From Cladopsammia gracilis (taxonomy: Eukaryota > Cnidaria > Anthozoa > Scleractinia > Dendrophylliidae), in contig JAJGOT010000363.1 of NCBI GenBank assembly GCA_022457155.1, positions 276,001 to 340,000 on the forward strand: a stretch of 64,000 nucleotides of DNA. The letters are read 5' to 3'. Below the pieces are notes generated by a model. The model did no database searches and was not told where the DNA came from. It saw only the letters and a program-made list of their open reading frames with translations. The position numbers were made by a program, and so were the translations under genes. Below, one piece after another: positions 23,631 to 35,863 of this stretch. Each line of letters begins with the position of its first letter. Within the stretch, counting starts at the first letter, position 1.

Positions 23631-25723
23631 CTGGCTGGCTGTAAGCTAGCAGGTGAAATTTCTGTTTCTGTTTCCCATTTCTGTACCAACTTCTCAAAAG
23701 ACTTCATTTACTTTTTTAATTACTCAATAAAACCATGAAATAGGATGAGGGAGCTTGTAGTGAAAAAAGTTCTGCTTAAAAATAGAAACATTTCAACACT
23801 TCTTTCCTTGCTCTACCACTAATTGGCATTTCAATTTTGGGGGAATTGTTTAATGGTTTACATAAATACCTCATTAAGAATTATCTGTCTGAAAGGAAAG
23901 TTGTTAAAATTATTGGAACAATTACAGTTTGCTCCCGTTCAGCAACCATTCACTATTGTTGTACTTTGACTTTCATAAGCAACTATCCTTCCTAAGTAAC
24001 CACCTTTCCAAATTCTGGTTGCTTATGAGATAGGCAATTGCACATTTGTTATAAATTACCTAAGACTTGTGCTCAAGTGAAAGAAAATATAGTTGTTCTC
24101 ATGTGCACAGTCCTGATTGTTGTGCTCTAATTACATTCCAAGTAAGAGGGCCCAAAGAAAAATGGTTCCTTAGTACCTTGAATTGTTTTGCCACAAATTA
24201 GAGTAGAGTGCCTGAAAACACTCTGCATTTTCATTTCAAGCCTAAGAAGTTTGAATTCCTTTTTGCCTGAGGTCCTCCTAGTCACAATTTTCTACCAGGT
24301 CTTTATAGCCAGAATTGGATTTCTTTCTAGAAGGATGGTTCTTGAATTCAGATGCAAAAATGTATGTTAGTCACTGCTTTATTTCCATTAGGTTTTTAAA
24401 TCATGTTTTCCTCCTGAATTTTCTAACAAGGAATAATCTGTGTAAACTTATTATGATTTCATTAAAATAAATACAAAAGAATAATAAATCGGCCGCCATT
24501 TATGAATAAGGTGTATTATTTATTTATTTATGTACTTATACTTCGTAACAACACAAATCTAGCATTCCGTACAACAAAATTGCCTTCGTGTATTTCAAAA
24601 TTATAACATTGAAACTCAAGAGCGGTCAAGGACTATAAAATGCAACGATCGATTGTTGTGGTTACCAACCTTGGTAATTCCGTGATTTCAGCTTATAGCT
24701 TTCGTTAAAAAATATTCCTCGGTTCGAATTCCTCGTGCAGCCTTGCTTTAATAAGTCTTTCGATCGATCAACCGGCTTAAAACCCTGCTAAGTAACAAGA
24801 GGAATCTTATCAACCTCAATGTAGGCCGATTTGTGCTTGTTGTGGCTAAAATTTGTAGTCTGTGTACGAGTATAAAGACTATAAAGTCCTTCGATCGGCG
24901 TAGAATGATACCTCAAGTTATTCAGTTGTAAAAATAAATGGTATCTATACAAGAGTAATCGCATAACCTTCAATTTAGGCCGATTTGTACTTCCATGGCG
25001 GCTAAAAGTCTGAAAATTTGTAGTTCCTCGAGGTCCTCACAGCTCGAAGGTTCGTTTGAAACTGAATGAGTGTCGCTGAAAACAAAAATTCATCCCATGA
25101 TGCTTTTCGGCCCGTGTCCAACCTCCTCTGGTACAAGACTTAACAATTACAGGAAAACATCGCGCTAAAAAGGAAAGAAGAAAAGCTTTACGTGCTGCGC
25201 TGTTATTTAGAAGAAAGATTGTCTCCGTATTTTGCCTACTGGTTTTTGAAATTGCTCGATAAGTCAACCGATTTCTTTCGTTTTAAAACTCGTCCCTGTT
25301 GCAAGCAACATACTTCTTTAATATTCGTGGCCGCTTATAGCTTCGTCTGCCAAGACACATACTGATTATTTTCAGAAACGAATCGCTCATATTTAGCGAC
25401 AATCAGATCCCGTTATACTTTTAAATTTAGCAGCCGTATCTTTACCTGCTAAACCAAACAAAACTGGGTGACATTGGCGGTTGAATGTAATGAATGTGTT
25501 GAAATTAAAGCGTTGGTTTTGTTCATGTAGTCATAGGACTTAAACATTTGAAATTCAACCGGAAGTAAAACCTTATGCGTAGAGACGTAACATTTTTTAC
25601 CTTGTTGCGCATTCATTTTTAAACGGCCAATCAAAAAATTCAAATTTTTGTCCGTTACCAGAGCTACACGAGACGCAATTTTAAAAAAACCGTGGAGCTC
25701 TGGGGACGAGAATGGGATTGGCA

Positions 25724-26058
25724 TGTATCAATCCCAGATTTGTAATACCCATTAAAGTTCAGAATTTCATACATTCACTGTGGCCAATGTTTTCGTCAAA
25801 CATTTGTTTTAGCCCAAAAGCATTATTTGTAAAGACCAATATGATGAAAGGTGTAATTTTAAGCCTCGGCCAAAGCCAATACGCATGCGCACATGCACGC
25901 ATACGCACATGCATAAGTGTAATGCATCAGATAGACAGCTAAGTAGTCTTGCTCAGGTGTAGCTATAACCCTTAGTCAACCCTACCCTTAAACCCTTACC
26001 CAAATCCTATTCAGTGTATATTCTTCATTTGTTTTGCATCGTCGTATTTCTCCAACAG
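25724..26058. other. Upstream flank of NWD1-like coding exons
   Basis: Contains a purine/pyrimidine alternating stretch (GCATGCGCACATGCACGCATACGCACATGC near 25880-25915, Z-DNA prone). The frame of the first visible NWD1 exon stays open upstream to about 25976 but has no ATG before a stop, so the true start exon was not found. Confidence 0.45.
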
Positions 26059-29000
26059 AGCAGATGACTCTGACGTTAACAGAAGACGTGACGAGTTCAC
26101 CTTGTCAACAGGCTCTGTCGTATTCGACGAACTTCCAATCCTGGGATCCAAACTTTCCTTGGCTGCTACCAAGAGCACGTTGCACCAGTTCCCAGAACTC
26201 GCTGCAAGATACGGAAGAGTCATGTGTGGAGACCTGGGGCAAAGTTTAAACGCGAAAGCCAAGGTCGTTCGCATATTCACCAGCTCTACGTTTACAGGTA
26301 CAGAGACAGGTGTAGAGTCACGTGTGTTGTTTAATGACTTAAAGGAAGGGAAAGAGGTGAGGTGAGAAGAGGTAGAGGTACAGAGGCAGGTGTAGAGTCA
26401 CTTGTATTGTTTAATGGCCGAAAGGAAGGGAAAGAGGGGAGATGAGAAGAAGGGGGAGGGATGACAGTTTAGTACGTTCTTTTTAGCTCCGATGACCAAG
26501 TAATTAGCCAATTATTTTTCCATAACGTTGGTATAATTTGTGTCATTAGACATGGCCGCTGAGAGAAATGCGTTGATGGAGAGAATCTACCCACGACTGA
26601 AGACATTTGCCCAAGAGAAGGGTTACGAGTTTCAGGTTGGTCTTGTTACAGACTCTTCGTATTTGGTCATAAAAACTGGATCGATCAGCAACGTTGAGGA
26701 ATCATTTTCTCTCAAGAAAACATAAAGTTGTACTTGACATTTCAGGTAGTTGACATGCGATGGGGCGTGCGTGATGAATCTACCGATGATCATTCAACAC
26801 TGGAGCTATGTTTGAAGGAACTTTTGGCTTGTCAACAACTTTCTACTGGTCCTAATTTTATGGTAAAACGTCTTCATTTAGTTATTTCACTTGTGTGAAA
26901 GAGACTGTTTACTCTAATATATGTACCTGTTATATAAATAATGATGCTGTTTCTTTTTATCCAGGCATTTCTGGGTCAAAAATACGGTTTTCGCCCGCTG
27001 CCTTCCAAGATAGCTTCGACTGAATTTGAAGAGCTCGTCAGTAACATTACAGACCAGGAAGAAAAATCACTTCTGGGAAAATGGTATCAATGCGATATGA
27101 ATGAGGTTCCGCCTACCTATGTATTGCAGCCAGTCAGTTCTCATATTCCAGACTATCTTAGTCACGACGCTGATCAAAGACACCTTGCCCTGGAGAAGTG
27201 GAATGGAATCTTCACACAGATTCAGTATATTCTCAGACGAGAGGCCAGTAAACTGTTTGGAGATCAGAGCGGGGAAAAAGTACACAAGTACTTTATGTCA
27301 GGTACGTACTTATTGGTTTATTCGGCCTCTGTTTATTTTCTATGAAGTTCTGGTGAAAGTAATGCAAGAGATTATTTCAATTATCGGAACTACAGTCGAA
27401 GCTTTTGTAAGCGACCACCCAAAATGACACATAAGAAACTGTGGTCGTCTCACACGGAGGTCATAGTGGAAAAATGTGGGTATATCAAAACATTGAGAGT
27501 GGTGGTCACGGCTACGGAGTATATAATAAGCCCTATGTACATCGAGAACTTTTAACAGAGTCGGTGAAGATCGGCGAAAGGACATTCCAGTGTTTTAATC
27601 ATTCTTTGGACATTTTCAAAGTCTATCAAAGCCTACCCGATTTTTAAAAGATATTTGGACCAAATTTATCGGGAAGTTAAGTTCGCTAGTTCGAGGGAGG
27701 GAATTAATGATCGGATTAATAAGTTATTTGCCATAAAAGTTATTTTTGTATATTATTTACTTGTTTTCGGTTGTGATTGCCTTACAGTAACCGAAAGTGA
27801 GATCCGCCATGGCATTCTGTGCGAGCCATTTCCAGAAGAGCACTGCTTTTGGATCAGCAGGAATATCCCGGATCTTAGGGATCATTTGCGCGATGAAAAC
27901 GCCCATGGTTTTATTGACATAAACTTCAACACACGAGAGATCGACAGCGATGCACAAGAACTTTTACAGGTACGAAAAACAAAAACATAACGTTTATACC
28001 AAGAAAAAAAAAAAGAATTGGAAAGTATCGCGGGACGTCTGTGTGTACAAATACATGTAATGTGAAATCTGAATAATGAACTAAACAATAGACAAATCAT
28101 GCTTGTGTTTGGTGAAGGGAAATGACGATTGTTATAATATGTATGTGAAATGTGGTTTTGACTTCAAAATCCCAAATGTTACTATTGATTGAAAGCTATT
28201 GCCTCATCTCTCATTTGTTAAATGTCGCGGCCTGTTTGAATTATGTTTACAAAAATTAACTAATTGCTGCTTGTCTTTTAAACTTGGTTACTGTTGCGAG
28301 ATTTAATACGATTGTCTTTTTGTGTGTGTATTTCTTTTGTAGAGGCTGAAGGAGGATGTCGTCATGAAGGCTTTACCCAGTTCAAATATCAGAAAGTTTG
28401 AAGTTCAGTGGAATCCATTGGGAATATCCCCTTCCAACAGTTCCGAGCACGCTAAATATATCGATAACTTGTGTAAGGAAGTTGAATACCTGATGAAAGA
28501 AAATATCACTGAGTCCATACACAAAAGAGTCAAAGGTGACGTTAGCGATCCACTCTATGATGAAGTCGTTGAACACTTGTCATTTTGTCAAACCAAGTGC
28601 AACACTTTCTATGGACGAAAGGAAATCCTCAGCCAATGCAAAACATATCTCCAGGTAAATGTTTTTTTTAGTCTTGTGTAACGTAATGCAAAGTAAATTA
28701 CCATTAATAATGGAAATGTAAGAGGATTTTTTCCCATCAGACTATCGCCGAGTACCTCATTTTTTGAACGATAAAGGAATATCAAGTTATATATCGATCG
28801 CAATTTTTGAATTGTTTTCATACTAGTAATCATTCTGGCCAGCCACAAGAAACGCAGACAATCCACGAACCAATCCAATCTCGAGGCAAATGTACATAGT
28901 TGACGCCAAACAAGTGCGGAAAAACGCATGCGAACAAGCCAGGGGATTGATTTGAATACTTTGAAGAAGGAAATTCGAAATCACCACTTGAGGAACTATT

Positions 29001-32000
29001 TAGACTATATACTCTTATCTACATTAGATTGAAATTGAAACGTTGAATAATATCTCTTTAGGACGACAGACGCGATCCTCTTGTTATTCACGGACAGTCA
29101 GGCTGTGGCAAAACATCAGTGATGTCCATGGTGGCAAAAGAAGCATGGAATTTCTCAAACCAATCAAACGTCGTCATTCGATATATTGGAACCACTCCCA
29201 ATTCTTCACAAGTTCGTCTGCTTCTATACAGTGTCTGTCAACAAATCTGTAACATTTATGGCCTCGACTCCTCCACCATTAGAAAGGTTGGTATATTTGA
29301 TGTTTAAAGTTTTTATCACCTCTCCATGTACAATTGATCTTGTTCCCGGGGGGGGGGGGGTACTGCCATATATGAGCTATATAGGTATGTGCCGCTGTGA
29401 AGGGTATGGTTTTCAGGCAGTTTAGTCTGGGATAGGGTATAATTGTCACAGATTTTTGGTCTAGAATAGGGTATCATTTTCAGCGAAACTGATCAGTTGC
29501 ATGAAGAAATTTAGTCTAGACAAGATTTATTGGCAAATGGCATTTAAAAATCGGCACGGCGGGCAGTACGGCATTTTTACTGACCCCTTTTAACTAATAA
29601 CAGTGACAGTCAACGAGTTCCTGGAAAATAGCGAGTCTGGAATAGGTCTAGGATAGGGTAGGGTTTTTCGGTGTTTAGTCTAGAATAGGGTTGCAAAATG
29701 CAGCTAAAATGGACTAGTATAGGTTAAGGGTCTCAGAGTCCCAGCGGCACACCCCACCCAAAAATTTGCACCCCCCCCCCTCGGGATCTTGTTGTACTGA
29801 ATTCACGTTTAGACGCGGGAAAAAGAATCTGGTATAACATCATGAAATGTTGTTTACCTTTAACAGGACACTATGAAAGAGCTTCAGGAAGACTTCATTA
29901 GCTGTCTTCAGATGGCCAGTTCAGAGGAACCGCTGTTTATTTTCTTGGATTCTCTTGATCAGTTTGGTCCTGAAGATAACGCCACGCAGCTGACTTGGCT
30001 TCCCACAGCCCTTCCAAGCCACGTTAAGCTTGTGGTTTCTACTTTGCCCGACCCTGAATATGAGTGTTTCCCAATTCTGCAGGTTGGTAACGATTTGTTT
30101 TGAGATTGGAAACGTGCACTTAAGGTTACAGTGTACCTTCGGGGGTGTCTCCAGTATAACAGCTCTAGCATCTTAAGATTACACTTAAGATACCTAAACC
30201 CAGATATCAAATTAAAGCTTATAGAGCTGGCTATCTAAATATGGAAACCATTTGCTAATCAAATGAATTGTCGAATTTTTTACGACGTCTAAATTCGAAC
30301 GTCCGAATCAGCTTTAAAACGCTACAACTCAAAGCGATTATTATATTTTGCTAATTTGATTTGTTCTCGGGTTTCCGGACACGAAGCGCTAAAAAAAACA
30401 TGTCGGCGATTTCCCATATTCAATTGCAGTGAAAAGTTACAGAATATTTTCGAAAAGGGGAGAAAAAAATTGGAATGATCGCACGGAAATGGCTCTTGAC
30501 GAAAAAGTTTTCGGAATTAAGAAATTCGCCGACACGTTTTTGTTGATTATTTGTTAGCCTAGCTTCTGTCCAAATTTAAGGAAAATCGAACAAATTCCCT
30601 TTGAGTTGTAGCTCTTTAAAGTGTCCCCAACAAGCGAAAAATTAACTTTGAGAAAACGGCGCTTAAAAAAACATATCGCTTAATAAACAAACTCCGCCCA
30701 CAAAAGTTATACTGTCATTTCTCTGTCAATTTTCACTATTTTTCGATTATTTTTTTTGTTTTGGATGAAAGTTCATTCTGTAAACTTTATTTTAACGCCA
30801 AAAAAAATTTTCAATAAATTTTCGATCTGAAGGTACACTGTAACCTTAAAAAAGCAAAAAAAGCAAGTGACACACAAGCTGATGAGTCCTAACCAGGACG
30901 AAACAGCTGTCCATGGCTGCCACTGCCTGGGTGATATGGCTGTGCGCATGCGTAAGGTACTGGCCAGGCCGCGGGGTAGTGGGGGGGGGGGGGGGGGTAG
31001 GTGTTCGAGTGTGTCACTTGCTTTTTTCGTATTTTACTTAAAAAGGGCACGAAGTGCCCAAGCATGTTAAGGCATCGCTTAGAGCCTAATTTGCATAAAA
31101 CCTGAAAACGATCATAACTTTGGAGTGATTTACCTAAACAGACTCAAACTTAGCAGCAGGATACAACTTGATAACCTTCTTGAACAACCTACCTTGAACA
31201 ACTGTTTACTTTAAATGTCAAATATTTGCATCATGTGACCTGTTATTATTGTTTTCTTACACAAAAACAAGATTGGGATGCCGAGATGGCATATGATGGA
31301 TATAAATTAAAACGTTAATGCATTTGTATGATTCTCTTTTATATGAATCTGGCCGGAATGGTTGACTATGATTTACAGTTAAAGGTTTATTTTGGAAAAA
31401 GAGGTCAGGTGACATATTTTGTCTCTAAATATCTTATTAATAAAACGAAAAAAAATTTGTCTATTCCGACCAGGGATAGTCTTTATGCATTGAAGCAAAA
31501 AATGCTTACAACTTTCTCTTAGCCAAAGTTAACCATCCTTACCCCATTTAAAGTTTTCTTTTTGCCCATATTGTGGCGTCATCACACACGTGACCACATT
31601 AATCAAACCTTAAGGAATACAAGGACGCTAAATGTAGTTGGATGTTTACTTTTGGTGACTGTTAGGGCTTAAATATGATTACTTTCAAAGGAAAAAAGAA
31701 TTTACTTCGCGGGGGTCTACACCAAAGGACGAGCCATGCCTTAACATGCTTGAGTGTTTTCCAGGAGCACTGATATTTCGGAAGATATTATCAGAAAAAG
31801 GGTAATCTATTAAAGCGTTTGAAAGGTGTTTTGCTATTGTCTAGTCTTGTTCAACCCAAAACAACAAATATATAGCTTTTCATGGTTGTTAGATTATATT
31901 CGTTCACTGATTTGTCATTTTTACCGCTAAAAGGTTATTGCTTCTACGTATCCAACAACAGATGTAAGACAGATCGATTCAGTCATTGGCTCCTAAGATA

Positions 32001-35000
32001 AGACGTTAATTTGTTTACTTGTTTTTTATGTTGTAGTCGTTATTTTCTGACGAAAGCTTTGTGGAAGTTCCCAAGTTGCCCGAAGATGATGCCTTTCGAA
32101 TTCTGAGCAACTGGTTGAGGATTGCCGGAAGAACTCTCTCACCATCGCAAGAATCCATTGTTTGTGATGCACTTCAAAAGTGTTCTTTGCCAATCTTTAT
32201 CCGGGTGGCTTTTGATGAAGCCATACGATGGAAGTCCTACTCGTTACCCAGTGCGACTGTGCTTCAAGACACAGTTAGAGGTCAGCTATGGGATGTTATA
32301 TTAATGATACTAGATGGTCAAAAAGACAAAACAAAACATACATACATACATAAACTTTACTAAAGTGTCAAAAATATTTAGCTGTAAGGCTAATTGAGGA
32401 CACTATAACAACAACTTATACATTACTTATACATTACAACTTATACATTACAACAACAGATACATTCAATGCTGCTGATAGAAACAACCAATTGACCATT
32501 TGAGTGTAATTTTCCATGTCTATAAATTAAGACTATTTGTCTTTCCTGCGCTCTGTATGATGTTGGAACTACCAACTCATCAAGAAGCATATTTTCTGCA
32601 ACAGCACTGTTAGGAAAGGTTAAATGGACTTTAGGTCGCCTTTAGATCGACTTAGACTCAAATTCGATGCAAACTCAACATTAAATACACTTCTGTCCGG
32701 AAAACTGCATTCACAAAAGCACCGCAAGGGTTTTTCCCCATGATTCCTAGTAAGGCGTGCGTATAAGCATGACGACATTCCTAACAAGCACTTTTGTGAT
32801 TGAAGCCAGTTCTTTCTTAGGTCGAGTTGATTTCTTAGTACCAGAGTAACCGCGACTTTTTTGGTTTTAAAGAGCCTATATCATGAATCCAGGTTTCTTC
32901 TGTTTCACTCTGGGTACAGAGGTATTTTTCTCCTTTTCTTCGTTATTCGTATATATTCCCTAAAAGGGAAATGGAATTATGCACAACGTTTCAAATTTAA
33001 GATCATTATTATTATCGATGTTTTCAGGAGCGGTGAACGCGCTGTTCGAGCGGGTTGAGAAGCAACATGGACAAGTGTTGGTGCGGCACGTTCTTGCCTA
33101 CATCACTGCCTCTAAGAGTGGTCTGACGGGTACCGAAATGGAGGATCTGCTATCGTGTGACGACGAAGTGTTAGATGACGTGTATCAGTACTGGACACCG
33201 CCTATACGACGCGTCCCTCCATTGCTCTGGGTCCGAATAAAGAGCGACTTGGCGGGTTACCTAGTTGACAGGGGGGCTGACGGTGCGAGCGTAATTACGT
33301 GGTACCACCGACAGTTCATCGAAGCCGCAAGAGATCGGTACCTGGCAACGGACGATAAAAGGGAATTTACTCATCGAGCATTGAGCGATTATTTCTTGAG
33401 CGTGTGGGCTAATGGAGTTAAGAAGCCGTACAAAACCGTGAACAATGGCGAGAGTCTGGAGGCTGACCGTTTTGTTTCCAGTCAGCCATGGACATTCGAA
33501 GGGAGCCAGAAGACAAAGAACTTCAATTATCGCAAGATAAACGAACTGCCTTATCATCTGGTGCTTTGCAACGACACAGAAACACTTAAACGAGAAGTCT
33601 TGTGTAACTTCAAGTTTCTTCTTGCTTGTTTGGAGGCGTACTCTCTTCGAGACCTCATAGATAATTTTGATTTTGCTCTGCAGAAAATTGCCGATAAGGA
33701 CATTCAACTTGTCAAGGAAACTCTTCAACTGTCCACATTTGCTCTCCTTCAGCATCCCGCTCAGTTATCCACTCAACTTCTGGGGCGCATCCAAACCGTT
33801 AACTCAACTCACATCAAGTCTCTGTTGTATCAGGCTCAAAACCCATGGCAACCGTGCTTATTACCTAACGCAGTATGTTTAACCTCACCTGGTGGGCCTT
33901 TAGTACACTCAATGTCGGGACACGTAAAGCCATCTTCTGCTCTCAGTCCCAGTGCAGATGGCAAGCTCATTGCAAGTGCTTCATCTGACACAACTTGTTC
34001 AGTTTGGGACGTCAAATCAGGGAGACTGTTACGGACGTTGGAAGGAGTGGGTAAGTACTTAAAATTCCATTTAACTTTTGTATTCCTCAAGTTAACAAGC
34101 GCAAGCCGATGTATTGAAGCAAAAATCCAGAAAAAAACACATCACAATGTAAAAATGTTTGAGTTTTTTGCAATTGGTAAACTTGACTTCTTATTACGCA
34201 AGGTAAACCGGACTTGGTTCTTGCCCTTAAAGCTGTTCCGGCCAGTTACTTTAACAATTGATCTTAAGGTTGGCCGTGGTCAGGATATAAAAATTCCAGC
34301 ACCGACATAAATTAAATAAATTTACAGTACAATACAAATTCCCTGCAAAATATTCTTGTGTTCTCGATTTTTGTTTTCTCCAGGCGCTAAACCAAGAGCA
34401 GACAGTTTATAATTCCTGTTTCTAATTGGTCACCTTTTCAGCTTTGTCTTAAGTAAAGCGTTGCTCTTGGGTATTTCAGGTGACGATGTTTGGTTTGTAG
34501 TGATATCTCCTGATAACTCAATAGTTGTGACTTCGAAGATCGGTTCTATCTCAGCATGGAGACTTTCAACTGGTCAGCGGGTGTTTTCCGTGACTCAGGG
34601 GCACAGATTTGCGGCACCGATATGTGTGCTCGAGAAGGAGAAGACAGCTTCGCTTGCGACAATCATCACCTCAACCATCACATTGTACAACCTGCAGACG
34701 GGACAGCTTCTTTACGAAATTCACGACAACAAGTTACAGGAGCACAGCGCGATGTTGTCGCCGTTGTTTCTCTGTTCTTTTAAAGATTACAGTGTCCTTT
34801 ACGCGGGAAGGGACAATTCCTCTTCTTCTTCTTCTTCTTCTAGTGGTTGGATACGAGCAGCGAATTTAGAAACTGGTGAACTTGTGGAGTTGATACAGAT
34901 CAGCTCAAACCACACCGTGCACTTTATCGGCATCACAAATACCGGCATGGTACTTTTAGCACTTACTGAAGGAACTGCAAATTTAAGAAAGGGATCAGCC

Positions 35001-35830
35001 GTGCAGATCACGTTTTTTACATTGGAGCTTTGGGACATTACAGAGAAGGTTCTTGTCCGCAAGTTAGTCGATCCATCGGACAAAGTCCGATGCTATGCAT
35101 TGTCTACAAACAAATCAAAAGCGTTGACACTTGGTAACACAAGATTTGTGGCCAGTGCTAACGTTTTTCGAGCCGAAGTTAAAGTGTTCGATTTGACGTC
35201 GGGGGAAGTTATTGAAAGGATGTTAACGTATCCTAGTACCATTCATTTAACGGAATTTATTGACTTCAATCACGTCATCACTGCATCACGTGACAAAATT
35301 GTCCGTCTCTGGGATTTGGAGAGAAATATTCCAACTCCTAGTGAGGAAAGTGGCGAAGACGTCGAGGTTGAAATTGTTGATATGTATGGCTATCGTGCCA
35401 TCTGCTGGGAGAAAAACTCAGTGCATCTTGTGGACCTTCAAGCAGGACAATGCATTCAGTTCATAAATGGAGTGCAGCCTAAAATGGTGTTTGTTAATGA
35501 CAGTGAAGTCATACTTGTGACTGCTGGAAAGATGCATTTATTTGATTTAAAGCAGAGAAAAAGAATCCGTCAATTTGATGGAGAAGTCTGGGAAGCAGGA
35601 TTAACAAACAGCTGTTTCATGTACATGAAGGACCAGCTTGTTGCAGTGTCTTCTGATCAGCGTTCTCTCTGCGTGTATGACATCAGTACTGGTAGAAGAA
35701 CGTTCCAAATGCAATGTGAACACATTCGAAGGTCAAAACAAATGCATATTTATTTATTTATTTTTATTTATTTTTTATTTGCCATACTACAATAACACAT
35801 TAATATAAGAAGAATAGAGGTAACAATGGT

Positions 35831-35863
<33 letters not shown>

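Larger units (their letters stand above)
21360..25714. mobile_element. 4.35-kb TIR element with 9-bp target duplication
   Basis: Ends are CATTCTCGTCCCCAGAGCC on the left and the complement GCTCTGGGGACGAGAATG on the right. A perfect 9-bp direct repeat GGATTGGCA flanks it (21351-21359 and 25715-25723). 9-bp duplications suggest a Mutator-like mechanism. A second copy of the terminal motif begins at 21540. An internal inverted pair (GACCAGAGGAGGTTGGACAC near 21633, complement near 25112) shows further foldback structure. No transposase frame was found, so it is non-autonomous. It may be a compound of nested copies. Confidence 0.65.

Noticed and set aside
33261..33755. 164-codon minus-strand frame
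   Set aside because: Antisense shadow of the large NWD1-like exon, with no independent evidence.
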